Positions 17,027-26,487 of a DNA stretch of 64,000 nucleotides are shown in pieces. Origin of the DNA: Bacteroidales bacterium (lineage in GTDB: Bacteria; Bacteroidota; Bacteroidia; Bacteroidales; UBA932); contig JAFUMO010000068.1 of NCBI GenBank assembly GCA_017482565.1, positions 1 to 64,000 on the forward strand, written 5' to 3'. Both the position numbers and the translations under genes were made by a program. Each line of letters opens with the position of its first letter. Position 1 is the stretch's first letter. Under the pieces are notes generated by a model, which worked only from the letters and a program-made list of their open reading frames with translations, was not told the origin of the DNA and searched no databases.

Positions 17027-17344
17027 ATGGAAGGTTTCATAACGTTTTTGTTCTTCTTTATCCTCTTCATGTGGGTAATGAAGAAGCTGTTCCCGCTGCT
17101 GCTTGCATGGTTCATCAGGCGGAGGATTGAGAAGGGGGGGACACAGGGCGGAGGATTCGCAGGTCCTGGAGGATTCGGCTTCTGGAGTACAGGTTTCGGA
17201 AACGGAGGCTTCGGGAACACCGGTGCAGCACAGAAACATGAGCAGAAAAAGGAAGAGGGGAAGGTGGTGATTACAGATGTGCCCAAAAAGGAGAAGGTGA
17301 TTGACAAGGAAGTTGGGGAATATGTAGATTTTGAAGAGAAATGA
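17027..17344 (+). CDS. DUF4834 family small membrane protein
   Basis: 105 aa. One N-terminal membrane helix (about 3-26), a basic stretch RRRIEK, a Gly/Phe-rich low-complexity part (GGGFAGPGGFGFW...GFGNGGFG, about 39-65) and a charged C-terminal tail. This matches the Bacteroidota-specific DUF4834 family, whose function is unknown. It overlaps the ABC transporter start by 4 bp (ATGA at 17341), which points to translational coupling. Confidence 0.75.
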   Translation: MEGFITFLFFFILFMWVMKKLFPLLLAWFIRRRIEKGGTQGGGFAGPGGFGFWSTGFGNGGFGNTGAAQKHEQKKEEGKVVITDVPKKEKVIDKEVGEYVDFEEK

Positions 17345-19167
17345 ACGATTTTAAAAGATTATTGGCGTACGCAAAGCCGTACAGGAGATTTTGGCCTGGT
17401 TACCTGGGCCTGTCAATATTGTCGGTTATATTCGGTGTTGTGAATTATGCCCTGATAGATCCGCTCCTTACCGTCCTGTTCCAGCCTGATACCATTACAG
17501 AGCAGCTTGTAAAGCCTGTGTTTGCCATGAATCCGGCCTATTTTGAGGAACTTTTCTCCTATTATCTCACCAAGATTATGTATTCCAGCGGGATGTTGAA
17601 GGGACTGATGTTCGTGTGTGCAATCTTTGTAGTGGCATCTCTCCTTTCAAACATTACCAGATATCTTTCTCAGAGGATACTGGTTAACATGCGTACCTAT
17701 ATCATGCAGAATATCAGGAGGGATCTTTTCAAGAAGATCTCAAACCTGCATGTGGGTTATTTCCATAACCAGAAGAAGGGGGATATCCTTTCTTCAATTT
17801 CCAATGATGTCACAGAGGTGCAGAATGGTGTGGCGGACAGCTTCCATGTGATTTTCAGGGAGCCGCTCCTCGTTCTGGGATTTTTGGGGGCATTGTTCTA
17901 TATGTCTCCTAAACTTACAGTGGTAACCCTCCTTACATTGCCTTTTTCGGCATTGGTGATTGGTAAGATAAGCCGTTCACTCAAGCGCAAGGCGGCAGAT
18001 ACACAGTCACTGATGGGTAGGATTGTAAGCCATTTTGAGGAGGCTATTTCAGGGGTAAGGATAATCAAGGCCTTCAATGCCCAGAAATATGTGAATGACA
18101 ATTTTGAGGAAACAAATGCCATGCACAAGGCCAGCAGCAGGAACATGTTCAACAGGCAGGAGATGGCATCTCCCCTATCAGAGTTCCTGGGCATTTCGGT
18201 TGCGGCAGCAGTGCTCTTCTATGGGGGGTGGCTCCAGCTGACCGGACAGCTTGGTATGGATATGCCGGCTTTTGTTGTATATATAGGTTTCTACTGGAGG
18301 GTACTTGAGCCCGCCAAGGCCATGTCAAAGGCGTATGCCAGCATCCAGAGGGGTATGGTTTCCGGAAAAAGGCTTTTTGCAATCCTGGATGTGGAGAACC
18401 CTATAAAGGAGAGCCCGGATGCCGTGGAGCTTGAGGGGTTCAATGACAGGATTGAGTTCAGGAATGTCAATTTTGCATACGGGCAGGAGCCGGTGCTCAA
18501 GAATATCAATCTGGAGATAAAGAAAGGGAGGATGGTTGCAATTGTAGGACCGTCGGGAGGAGGAAAGTCCACCATGGCAGACCTGTTGCCGAGGTTCTAT
18601 GACATTGTGGATGGTGAGATACTGATGGACGGGAAGAATATTAAGGATTACAAGCTCGACAGCCTCATTTCTGTAATGGGCATTGTCACACAGGAGGCAA
18701 TCCTTTTCAATGATACTGTGTATAACAATATTATGTTTGGTATGGAGGGGGTTACAGAAGATGATGTGATAAGGGCCGCAAAGATTGCCAATGCGCATGA
18801 TTTTGTGATGCAGATGGAGCAAGGGTACCAGACCAATATAGGAGACAGGGGGGCCAAGCTGTCGGGAGGACAGAGGCAGAGGCTTTCAATTGCCCGTGCA
18901 GTGCTGAAGAATCCTCCGGTACTTATCCTGGATGAGGCTACATCAGCGCTGGATACAGAGAGTGAGAGGCTTGTGCAGGATGCCCTTACCAGGCTGATGG
19001 AGAACAGGACATCCATTGTGATTGCCCACAGGCTCTCTACCATCAGGAATGCGGATGAGATTGTTGTCCTGAAGGAGGGTGAAATTATAGAGAGGGGTAC
19101 GCATGATACCCTCATTGGTGGATGCGGGATGTATTCGCATCTGTGCCAGCTGCAGAATTATAAATGA
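17341..19167 (+). CDS. ABC exporter, fused membrane and ATPase domains (MsbA-like)
   Basis: 608 aa half-transporter. About six membrane helices lie in residues 1-330, then a nucleotide-binding domain with Walker A GPSGGGKST (about 403-411), signature LSGGQRQR (about 507) and Walker B LILDEATSALD, with the H-loop in IVIAHRLSTI. It would work as a homodimer. MsbA-type lipid A flipping is a reasonable guess in a Gram-negative but cannot be told apart from general lipid or peptide export by sequence alone. Coupled to DUF4834. Confidence 0.88.
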   Translation: MNDFKRLLAYAKPYRRFWPGYLGLSILSVIFGVVNYALIDPLLTVLFQPDTITEQLVKPVFAMNPAYFEELFSYYLTKIMYSSGMLKGLMFVCAIFVVASLLSNITRYLSQRILVNMRTYIMQNIRRDLFKKISNLHVGYFHNQKKGDILSSISNDVTEVQNGVADSFHVIFREPLLVLGFLGALFYMSPKLTVVTLLTLPFSALVIGKISRSLKRKAADTQSLMGRIVSHFEEAISGVRIIKAFNAQKYVNDNFEETNAMHKASSRNMFNRQEMASPLSEFLGISVAAAVLFYGGWLQLTGQLGMDMPAFVVYIGFYWRVLEPAKAMSKAYASIQRGMVSGKRLFAILDVENPIKESPDAVELEGFNDRIEFRNVNFAYGQEPVLKNINLEIKKGRMVAIVGPSGGGKSTMADLLPRFYDIVDGEILMDGKNIKDYKLDSLISVMGIVTQEAILFNDTVYNNIMFGMEGVTEDDVIRAAKIANAHDFVMQMEQGYQTNIGDRGAKLSGGQRQRLSIARAVLKNPPVLILDEATSALDTESERLVQDALTRLMENRTSIVIAHRLSTIRNADEIVVLKEGEIIERGTHDTLIGGCGMYSHLCQLQNYK

Positions 19168-19170
19168 TAA

Positions 19171-20847
19171 ATGCTAAAACTTGATATTATGGAAAGATCT
19201 TTGAACAAAATGCTTGAGCAGAACTTCAAGAAGAACTGGGACCGTCCGGCGCTTTCTGATTTTAAAGGTGTGACCCTGTATTACAGGGATGTTGCAAGGA
19301 GGATTGAGAAACTCCACATCATATTCAACATCTGCGGGGTGAAGAAAGGCGACAGGATTGCGATATGTTCCCGCAACCAGGCAAATTGGGGTGTGGTGTT
19401 CCTCGCTTCCCTTACATACGGGGCAGTGCCTGTACCTATCCTTCATGAGTTCAAGCCGGGCAATGTGCATCATATCGTGAACCATTCTGATTCAAGGGTA
19501 CTGTTTGTAGGAGATATGGTTTGGGAGAATCTGTCGGGAAGCGAGATGCCTGATCTTGAGGCTATAATACAGCTGAATGACTTCTCGCTCCTCATGTCAA
19601 AGAGCGAGCAGATTACAGATACAAGGGAGAGGCTGAATGAGATGTTCGGCAGAAAGTATCCGAAGAGCTTCGGCCCTGAGGATATCAACTATTATCAGGA
19701 GGAGAATGGCGAGGAGCTTGCGATGATCAACTATACCAGCGGAACTTCAGGCTTCTCAAAGGGTGTGATGATTCCCTACAGGGCGCTCCTTTCAAATGTG
19801 CTGTTTGCCAAGGAGGTGGTTCCAAGCGTAGGGAACACTTCAAACATTGTTTCAATGCTCCCTACCGCGCATATGTACGGAATGATGTTTGAGTTCCTGT
19901 TTGAGATGACAGTGGGTGCGCATGTCCATTTCCTTACAAGGATTCCGAGTCCGAGAATCATCATGGAGGCTTTTGCCACCATCAAGCCGGATGTGATCAT
20001 ATCCGTGCCGCTTATCATTGAGAAGATCTACAAGCAGAAGCTGCAGCCTATCATCAACAAGACAAGCATGAAGGTGCTTCTGAAGCTACCGGTGATTGAC
20101 CAGATGCTTCAGGCAAAGATAAAGGATGAGCTTGTGAAGACATTCGGCGGCAATTTCTACGAGATTATCATTGGTGGTGCAGCATTTAACAGGGAGGCGG
20201 ATGAGTTCTTCAACAAGATAGGTTTCCCTTATACCGTAGGGTATGGCATGACAGAGTGTGCCCCCATCATTTCATATGCTGCATGGGACCAGACCAAGCT
20301 TTTCTCTTGCGGAAAGCCTGCGCCCAGAATGGAGGTGAGGATTGCATCATCAGATCCGGGAAAGATTCCTGGTGAGATACAGGTGAGGGGTGCAAATGTG
20401 ATGTTGGGCTATTACAAGAATGAGGAGGCTACAGCGGAGTCATTTACAACTGACGGCTGGATGAGGACCGGTGATATGGGTATCATTGATGAGGACGGGT
20501 ACCTGTTCATTAAGGGAAGGTGCAAGAGTATGATTCTTGGACCTTCCGGGCAGAATATCTATCCTGAGGAGATTGAAAGTGCAATCAACAATATGCCTTA
20601 TGTGATAGAATCTCTTGTTATAGATTCTGCAGGGAAACTGGTTGCCCTTGTATATCCCGATATGGAGCTTGCAGGCAAGGACGGCCTTGACAAGGCTGCA
20701 TTGCTGAAGAAGATGGAGGAGAACATTGCGGCCGTGAATGCTGATATGCCCAATTATTCAAAGATTGCAGGGGTAAGGCTTGTCCCTGAGGAGTTTGAGA
20801 AGACCCCTAAGAAGAGCATCAAGCGTTATATGTACCAGCAGAACTGA
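19171..20847 (+). CDS. AMP-forming acyl ligase (long-chain acyl-CoA synthetase-like)
   Basis: 558 aa, or 552 if it starts at MERSLNKM (19189), which looks the more natural N-terminus. Seen: the AMP-binding signature YTSGTSGFSKGVM, the adenylation block GYGMTECAPI, and TGDMG...DGYLFIKGRCKSMI, with the C-terminal Lys in KTPKKSIKR. It activates a carboxylic acid, probably a fatty acid, as acyl-AMP and then a thioester. The acyl acceptor (CoA or carrier protein) is not evident. The dCMP deaminase overlaps by one base (TGATG). Confidence 0.85.
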   Translation: MLKLDIMERSLNKMLEQNFKKNWDRPALSDFKGVTLYYRDVARRIEKLHIIFNICGVKKGDRIAICSRNQANWGVVFLASLTYGAVPVPILHEFKPGNVHHIVNHSDSRVLFVGDMVWENLSGSEMPDLEAIIQLNDFSLLMSKSEQITDTRERLNEMFGRKYPKSFGPEDINYYQEENGEELAMINYTSGTSGFSKGVMIPYRALLSNVLFAKEVVPSVGNTSNIVSMLPTAHMYGMMFEFLFEMTVGAHVHFLTRIPSPRIIMEAFATIKPDVIISVPLIIEKIYKQKLQPIINKTSMKVLLKLPVIDQMLQAKIKDELVKTFGGNFYEIIIGGAAFNREADEFFNKIGFPYTVGYGMTECAPIISYAAWDQTKLFSCGKPAPRMEVRIASSDPGKIPGEIQVRGANVMLGYYKNEEATAESFTTDGWMRTGDMGIIDEDGYLFIKGRCKSMILGPSGQNIYPEEIESAINNMPYVIESLVIDSAGKLVALVYPDMELAGKDGLDKAALLKKMEENIAAVNADMPNYSKIAGVRLVPEEFEKTPKKSIKRYMYQQN

Positions 20848-21287
20848 TGAAGATGGACAGCAAGCAGTTGCAGTTTGACAAAAGCTATCTGAGGATGGCA
20901 GGCATCTGGGCGAAGAACTCATATTGCACCAGGCGTCAGGTTGGTGCGCTTATAGTTAAGGACAGGAGCATCATCTCCGACGGCTACAACGGAACACCGT
21001 CGGGTTTTGAGAATGTGTGTGAGGACGGGAACGGATGCACCAAGCCTTATGTGCTGCATGCGGAGGCAAATGCCATAACCAAGATGGCAAAGTCCAATAA
21101 CAGCAGCCTTGGGGCAACCCTCTATGTTACTGCAGCCCCTTGTATGGAGTGTGCAAAGCTGATAATCCAATCCGGAATTTCCAGGGTTGTCTACAGGGAT
21201 GCATACCGCCTTACCGAGGGAATTGAGCTGCTGGAGCGTGCGGGTGTAAAAGTAGAACAGATTGATGCCTCCATGTTGGAGGAATAG
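20847..21287 (+). CDS. dCMP/cytidine deaminase, ComEB family
   Basis: 146 aa. Zinc site: HAEANA (His71, Glu73) and PCMECA (Cys99, Cys102), with the additional Cys/His-bearing insert ENVCEDGNGC typical of dCMP deaminases. It makes dUMP for thymidylate synthesis. Translation probably re-initiates at the TGATG overlap with the ligase; MDSKQ at 20853 is an alternative start. Confidence 0.93.
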   Translation: MKMDSKQLQFDKSYLRMAGIWAKNSYCTRRQVGALIVKDRSIISDGYNGTPSGFENVCEDGNGCTKPYVLHAEANAITKMAKSNNSSLGATLYVTAAPCMECAKLIIQSGISRVVYRDAYRLTEGIELLERAGVKVEQIDASMLEE

Positions 21288-21307
21288 GATAATCCAAAAT
21301 CATTGAG

Positions 21308-22897
21308 ATGGACGAAAGGAAAAGGAGCCGGATTTCAATGTTTCTGTGGGTTTTCATGTTCCTGCTCATTTGCAGCATGTATGTCGGCAAGTGCAGCAGG
21401 GGACGGAAGGAACTGCAGGTAAACAGCCATAAATGGGACAAGCTGATGCTTGTGCTGGACCAGATTGACAGGAATTATGTGGATACGATAGATTATGCCG
21501 CGGTGGTGGAGAAGATTCTTCCAAACCTGATGGAGAATCTCGACCCGCATTCGGTATATCTGCCGCCAACAGAACTGGAGGCTGCCGATGAGTCCCTGGA
21601 GGGGAACTTCAGCGGTATAGGAATACAGTTCAATGTCCCTGCAGATACAGCCATTGTGATAAGTGTCATTGCCGGAGGCCCTTCAGAGAAGGCGGGACTG
21701 CTCTCGGGAGACAGGATAATCAAGGTTGACGGAAAGGTTGTTGCAGGAGTGAAGATGAACCAGGATTCACTGGTGAAGATGCTCAAGGGACCGAGGGGCT
21801 CCAAGGTGAATATTGAGGTAAAGAGGGATAATCTTGCGGAACCGGTCCCTTTTGACATTGTCCGTGACAAGATACCTGTAAAGAGCGTGGATGTGGCCCT
21901 TATGGCTCAGGACAGCCTCGGTTATGTAAAGCTCTCCAAGTTCAGCCGTACAAGCTACAAGGAGTTCCTGAAGGCCGTGCAGCCGCTTAAGGAGGCTGGA
22001 CTGAAGGCACTTGTCTTTGACCTGAGGGACAATACAGGAGGGTATCTGGACCAGGCGCTCCTCCTCTCAAACGAGTTCCTCAAGGCTGGGGAACTGGTGG
22101 TTTACATGGAGGGTAAAAACAGAGGAAGGCAGGATTTCCATGCAGATGGCAAAGGTTCCCTGAAAGATGTGGATCTGTACGTGCTTGTTAACGAGAATTC
22201 CGCTTCATCTTCAGAGATCTTTGCGGGAGCAATTCAGGACAATGACCGCGGAACCATTGTGGGACGCCGTTCATACGGCAAGGGGCTTGTGCAGGAGCCG
22301 GTGTATTTTACGGATAGATCTGGCATAAGGCTTACAGTTGCAAGATTCTATACACCTACAGGCAGATGTATACAGAAACCGTATTCGGAGGATTACCAGA
22401 TGGATATAGTTGAGAGATACAGGCATGGCGAGATGCTTTCTGCGGACAGCATAAAGAGGGTGGATTCCCTCAAGTTCCTTACCCCTAAGGGGAAGGCGGT
22501 GTATGGGGGAGGAGGCATTATCCCTGATGTCTTTGTCCCGATAGATACTGTTGGGGTTACAGATTTCCTCATTGCATGCAACAGGAAGAGCCTCATAATA
22601 AAGTACAGCAACCAGCTGGCAGACAGATACAGGGCACAGTTGAGGCAGGTGAAGGACTTTGCGGACCTTGAGAAGCTGATTGCTTCAATTGACATAGAGG
22701 GGGGATTCCTTGCATACGCCAGAGCTAACGGCATTGTTCCCAAGAAAGGGGAGTGGGAGGAGTCCAGAGAGGTGATGGTCCAGCAGCTGTGCGGACTGTT
22801 CGGAAGGTACTCTGTCCTGGACGACAACGCATTCTATCCATATATCATAAAGATAGACAATGTTATGGACAAGGTAAAGGAATTGTATAATCAATAA
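21308..22897 (+). CDS. S41 C-terminal processing protease (CtpA/Prc-like)
   Basis: 529 aa. An N-terminal membrane anchor (about 11-27) is followed by a PDZ domain (IGIQFNVPADTAIVISVI...GPSEKAGLLSGDRII) and the S41 protease core with VFDLRDNTGG, catalytic Ser in NENSASSSE (about 298-302) and catalytic Lys in GRRSYGKG (about 322). It acts in the periplasm on protein C-termini. It lies 20 bp after the deaminase and is followed by rpiB at 18 bp. Confidence 0.92.
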   Translation: MDERKRSRISMFLWVFMFLLICSMYVGKCSRGRKELQVNSHKWDKLMLVLDQIDRNYVDTIDYAAVVEKILPNLMENLDPHSVYLPPTELEAADESLEGNFSGIGIQFNVPADTAIVISVIAGGPSEKAGLLSGDRIIKVDGKVVAGVKMNQDSLVKMLKGPRGSKVNIEVKRDNLAEPVPFDIVRDKIPVKSVDVALMAQDSLGYVKLSKFSRTSYKEFLKAVQPLKEAGLKALVFDLRDNTGGYLDQALLLSNEFLKAGELVVYMEGKNRGRQDFHADGKGSLKDVDLYVLVNENSASSSEIFAGAIQDNDRGTIVGRRSYGKGLVQEPVYFTDRSGIRLTVARFYTPTGRCIQKPYSEDYQMDIVERYRHGEMLSADSIKRVDSLKFLTPKGKAVYGGGGIIPDVFVPIDTVGVTDFLIACNRKSLIIKYSNQLADRYRAQLRQVKDFADLEKLIASIDIEGGFLAYARANGIVPKKGEWEESREVMVQQLCGLFGRYSVLDDNAFYPYIIKIDNVMDKVKELYNQ

Positions 22898-22915
22898 CAC
22901 TTAAAATATTTTAAT

Positions 22916-23353
22916 ATGGCTAAGATTATCGGAATGGCTGCAGACCATGCAGGTTATGAGCTTAAAGAGGCCTTGAAGCCCCTTTTGAATGAGATGGGAT
23001 ATGAGGTTAAGGATTTTGGAACCCACTCTACAGAGAGCATGGATTATCCTGATGTTGCGCATCCTCTAGCCCTGGCAATTGAGAATGGTGAGGTTTGCTG
23101 CGGCGTGGCAATGTGCGGTTCGGCAAACGGAATCAGCATGACTTTGAACAAGCACCAGGGAATTAGGGCTGCAATCTGCTGGAAGCCTGAGCTTGCATCT
23201 CTGGCAAGGCAGCACAATGATGCCAATATCTTGTCTCTCCCGGCGCGTTTCATCTCTGAGGAGGAGGCCAGGGAGATTGTGAAGGCTTATTTTGCAGCGG
23301 AGTTTGAGGGTGGAAGGCACCAGCGCAGAGTGGAGAAAATAGCTTGCAGGTAA
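22916..23353 (+). CDS. rpiB: Ribose-5-phosphate isomerase B
   Basis: 145 aa, RpiB/LacA/LacB fold. Seen: AADHAGYELK (9-18), DYPDVA, the catalytic Cys67 in MCGSANG, and the phosphate-binding GGRHQRRVEK at the end. It interconverts ribose 5-phosphate and ribulose 5-phosphate, the substrate of the KpsF enzyme encoded about 11 kb upstream. truB follows at 5 bp. Confidence 0.94.
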   Translation: MAKIIGMAADHAGYELKEALKPLLNEMGYEVKDFGTHSTESMDYPDVAHPLALAIENGEVCCGVAMCGSANGISMTLNKHQGIRAAICWKPELASLARQHNDANILSLPARFISEEEAREIVKAYFAAEFEGGRHQRRVEKIACR

Positions 23354-23358
23354 TTTTG

Positions 23359-24099
23359 ATGGGAGATAAGTTTCTTACTATAGACAAAAGTTCCATACAG
23401 ATGCTCCAGGGTAATATTGATGATTATCCTGGCGGCATTGTGCTTCCCATAGACAAGCCGTACAGATGGACCTCGGCTGATGTGGTGAGGAAGGTGAAGT
23501 TCATTGCCCAGAAGCATTTCCACAAGAGGAACATAAAGGTGGGGCATGCAGGAACACTTGACCCTCTGGCTACGGGTATACTGCTGGTATGTCTGGGGAA
23601 GGCTACAAAGCAGGCGGAGGCGCTCCAGGCAGAGCAGAAGGAGTATATTGCCAGTATAGAACTTGGGGCAACAACACCTTGTTTTGACCTTGAGAAGGAG
23701 ATTGACAAGAGGTATCCGTATGAGCATATCACAAGGGAGATGGTGGAGGAGATGATTCCCCGCTTCATTGGTGAGCAGGACCAGATTCCTCCGATATTTT
23801 CAGCAAAGCTTATAGATGGCACCAGAGCGTACGAAATGGCACGTGCCGGGGAAGAGGTTCAGATGAAGCCTGCCAGAATCACTATATATGAACTTGAAAT
23901 TGTGGAATTTGAACTCCCAAGGCTGGTATTGCGCGTAAAATGCAGCAAGGGAACATATATACGTTCGCTGGCAAGAGATGTTGGGATGGCCCTTGGAAGC
24001 GGAGGGCACCTTACGGGGCTGCAGAGGAGCAGGTCGGGGGGCTTTTCAATAGACCAGGCCCTCAAGATGGAGGATATGGAGCTTATAATGAAAAAGTAA
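23359..24099 (+). CDS. truB: tRNA pseudouridine-55 synthase
   Basis: 246 aa from MGDKFLTIDK; the frame is open five codons earlier (23344), but that would overlap rpiB. The catalytic Asp68 is in GHAGTLDPLATG; also seen are GIVLPIDKP, TPCFDLEKEI and the KCSKGTYIRSLARDVG block. It converts U55 of the tRNA T-loop to pseudouridine. No C-terminal PUA domain. A terminator follows. Confidence 0.94.
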   Translation: MGDKFLTIDKSSIQMLQGNIDDYPGGIVLPIDKPYRWTSADVVRKVKFIAQKHFHKRNIKVGHAGTLDPLATGILLVCLGKATKQAEALQAEQKEYIASIELGATTPCFDLEKEIDKRYPYEHITREMVEEMIPRFIGEQDQIPPIFSAKLIDGTRAYEMARAGEEVQMKPARITIYELEIVEFELPRLVLRVKCSKGTYIRSLARDVGMALGSGGHLTGLQRSRSGGFSIDQALKMEDMELIMKK

Positions 24100-24104
24100 A
24101 ATAA

Positions 24105-24138
24105 ACGGGGAAAAATGAAACTTTCCCTGTTTTTTTTC
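24105..24138 (+). terminator. Terminator after truB
   Basis: A 9-bp stem, ACGGGGAAA (24105-24113) with TTTCCCTGT (24122-24130), one wobble, followed by T-rich DNA (seven T). Confidence 0.85.
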
Positions 24139-24148
24139 GTATAACTTG

Positions 24149-24156
24149 TACTTTTG
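24149..24156 (+). promoter_or_regulatory. -7 box upstream of queA
   Basis: TACTTTTG, 25 bp before the queA ATG at 24182, just after the truB terminator. No preQ1 riboswitch-like structure was seen in the short leader. Confidence 0.5.
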
Positions 24157-24181
24157 ATTTTGTTACAGAGAATTATATATC

Positions 24182-25231
24182 ATGAAATTATCACAATTTA
24201 ACTTTCCCCTCACAGTGGAGCAGGTTGCCAAGTATCCTGCAAAATTCAGGGATGAATCAAGGATGCTTGTATTGCACAAGGATACAGGTGAGATAGAGCA
24301 CAAGTATTTCAAGGACATTGTAAACTATATGGAGGCGGGCGACACATTCGTATTCAATGATACAAAGGTGTTCAAGGCAAGGCTCAACGGAAACAAGGAG
24401 AAAACCGGAGCGGAAATTGAGGTTTTCCTTCTGAGGGAGCTCAACAGGGAGCAGCGTCTTTGGGACGTGCTTGTAGATCCTGCAAGAAAAATAAGGATTG
24501 GCAACAAGTTGTATTTTGGGGAGGATGATTCTCTTGTGGCTGAGGTGATTGACAATACCACATCAAGGGGCAGGACACTCAGGTTCCTCTATGACGGCAG
24601 TTATGAGGAGTTCAGGGAGGCCCTCTTTGCTGTAGGTGAGCTTCCTGTACCAAAATGGATCAGGACAAAACCCGAGGAGATTGACAATGAGAGGTTCCAC
24701 ACCATTTATGCAAAGAATGAGGGTGCGGTTGCAACGCCTGCAGCAGGACTCCATTTCAGCAGGGAGCTCTTCAAGAGGATGGAGATAAGGGATGTGAATG
24801 CAACCTTCCTGACATTGCACATGGGACTGGGCCATTTCAGGAAAGTGGATGTTGAGGACCTGAGCAAGCACAAGATGGATTCTGAACAGATGATGATCTC
24901 TGAGGATACGGCACGCATGATAAACGATACCAAGGCAAGGGGCAACAAGGTGTTCGCGGTGGGCATCACCGTGATAAGGGCGCTGGAGACCCCTGTTACT
25001 ACAAGGAATGAGGTGAAGCCTTATGTGGGCTGGACAAACAAGTTCATTTTCCCTCCATATCAGTTTGCCGTTGCCGATGCACTTGTTACAAACTTCCACA
25101 TGCCGCTCTCAACAATGCTTATGTCTGTGGCTGCATTCGGCGGATTTGAGAATGTGATGAATGCTTATAAGGTTGCCCTAAAGGAGGGATACCAGTTTGG
25201 TACTTACGGAGATGCAATGCTCATCATCTGA
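24182..25231 (+). CDS. queA: S-adenosylmethionine:tRNA ribosyltransferase-isomerase
   Basis: 349 aa. It builds epoxyqueuosine on tRNA from preQ1 and SAM. Typical blocks: [10 protein letters not shown]-like N-terminus with [39 protein letters not shown], and near the C-terminus [19 protein letters not shown]. Flanked by its own promoter and a terminator; no other queuosine gene lies in the window. Confidence 0.95.
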   Translation: MKLSQFNFPLTVEQVAKYPAKFRDESRMLVLHKDTGEIEHKYFKDIVNYMEAGDTFVFNDTKVFKARLNGNKEKTGAEIEVFLLRELNREQRLWDVLVDPARKIRIGNKLYFGEDDSLVAEVIDNTTSRGRTLRFLYDGSYEEFREALFAVGELPVPKWIRTKPEEIDNERFHTIYAKNEGAVATPAAGLHFSRELFKRMEIRDVNATFLTLHMGLGHFRKVDVEDLSKHKMDSEQMMISEDTARMINDTKARGNKVFAVGITVIRALETPVTTRNEVKPYVGWTNKFIFPPYQFAVADALVTNFHMPLSTMLMSVAAFGGFENVMNAYKVALKEGYQFGTYGDAMLII

Positions 25232-25259
25232 TGGGGTGATTGCTTTCCACGGAATATGG

Positions 25260-25286
25260 GGGTGACTCAAAAGTCACCCTCTTTTT
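25260..25286 (+). terminator. Terminator after queA
   Basis: A perfect 8-bp stem, GGGTGACT (25260-25267) with AGTCACCC (25272-25279), CAAA loop, followed by TC and five T. Confidence 0.88.
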
Positions 25287-25372
25287 GTGTGTGGAAAATG
25301 CAGAAACAGAAAAAATATGGGACTGTAAGGTCCATTTTTCTTTTTCAGGTGTGGTGCGTGGGGTACAGGTGT

Positions 25373-25380
25373 TAGCTTTG
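25373..25380 (+). promoter_or_regulatory. -7 box of the dprA promoter
   Basis: TAGCTTTG ending 12 bp before the ATG at 25393. It implies a very short 5' leader and argues against the longer dprA frame that opens at 25240. Confidence 0.55.
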
Positions 25381-25392
25381 GGAGAAAAAACT

Positions 25393-26487
25393 ATGGCTGA
25401 AGAGTTGGTCTTGAGATGTGCGCTGGCAAAAGGTTTTCTGTATAATCCTGCAGCTGCAAATGCCCTTGTGGAGAGATATGAGGGCGTGGAAAATCTGTAT
25501 TGGAACAGCAGGGACAAGGGACTTGAACCATTCAAGGATGTGCTGGACAGCTCTTTTTCTGAAAGCAGCCTCAGGTGGGCGGAGGAGGAAGTTGCCTGGT
25601 GTGCCCGTAAGGGGGTGAAGCTGCTGTTCCATGGGGAGAAGGGATATCCCCGTCTGCTGGGGGAGTGCAATGATGCGCCGCATATGCTCTATTATAAGGG
25701 AAATGCCGGCTTGAACAATCCAAGATGTATTTCAATGGTGGGTACACGGCTGGCTTCCCGTTACGGGAAGGAGTGCTGCAGCAGGATAGTGGAACATCTG
25801 GCGGAGTATTCCCCTCTTATTGTTAGCGGCCTGGCCTACGGAATAGATATAGCTGTCCATAAGGCTGCCCTGTCTGCCGGACTTGAAACGGTGGCGGTGC
25901 TCCCTAACGGGATTGATTCAATTTATCCTTCTGGACATAGGGATATTGCAGCGCAGATGGTGCACCAAGGGGGCATACTCACTGAATTCCCTAGAGGGGA
26001 GGCTCCAAGGAGGCTCAATTTCATAAAGCGGAACAGGATAATTGCTGCAATGGCAAGGGCGGTGATAGTGGTGGAGAGCAGGGTCAAAGGTGGCTCAATG
26101 ATAACTGCTGAGCTTGCAGGAGGATATGGGAGGGAAATCTTTGCGGTTCCGGGGAGGATGACTGATGCAAACTCGTTCGGATGCAACTACCTTATTGCAA
26201 AGAATGTTGCTGCTGCCTATAATTGTGCTTCAGCAGTTCCTTCGGCATTGGGTTGGAATGCAGGAGAGGGGAGTGACGTGGCGCTTCAGCCCCAATTATT
26301 TTCCTTTGAAGTGGAGAAGAAGGAGAAATTATTGCTATCTTTAAAATTTGATACACCTATGGATGTGGAGAGGGTCTGTGCAGCTACGGGATTCGATTGG
26401 GGGGAGGCTTCAATGCTGCTTCTGGAGCTGGAACTGGAGGGAAAGGTGCAGGTGACGGACAATATGGAATATTGCTTGAGAAAATGA
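25393..26487 (+). CDS. dprA: DNA-processing protein DprA
   Basis: 364 aa from MAEELVLRCA. The frame is open from 25240, but the extra 51 codons cover the queA terminator and the -7 box. Rossmann-type DNA-binding core: SMVGTRLASRYG, VSGLAYGIDIAVHKAAL, TVAVLPNGIDSIYP, RNRIIAAMARAVIVVE and GGSMITAELAGGYGREIFAVPG. A C-terminal winged helix (DWGEASMLLLELELEGKV) follows. DprA loads RecA on incoming single strands during transformation, but the gene is also common in species with no shown competence. Overlaps tatD by 4 bp. Confidence 0.92.
   Translation: MAEELVLRCALAKGFLYNPAAANALVERYEGVENLYWNSRDKGLEPFKDVLDSSFSESSLRWAEEEVAWCARKGVKLLFHGEKGYPRLLGECNDAPHMLYYKGNAGLNNPRCISMVGTRLASRYGKECCSRIVEHLAEYSPLIVSGLAYGIDIAVHKAALSAGLETVAVLPNGIDSIYPSGHRDIAAQMVHQGGILTEFPRGEAPRRLNFIKRNRIIAAMARAVIVVESRVKGGSMITAELAGGYGREIFAVPGRMTDANSFGCNYLIAKNVAAAYNCASAVPSALGWNAGEGSDVALQPQLFSFEVEKKEKLLLSLKFDTPMDVERVCAATGFDWGEASMLLLELELEGKVQVTDNMEYCLRK

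Noticed and set aside
17130-17230. Gly/Phe-rich stretch as a DNA tandem repeat
   Set aside because: The DNA units are not regular; it is protein-level low complexity within DUF4834.
25240-25392. N-terminal extension of the dprA frame
   Set aside because: The 51 codons contain the queA terminator hairpin and a TAGCTTTG promoter box; the family start fits the ATG at 25393.
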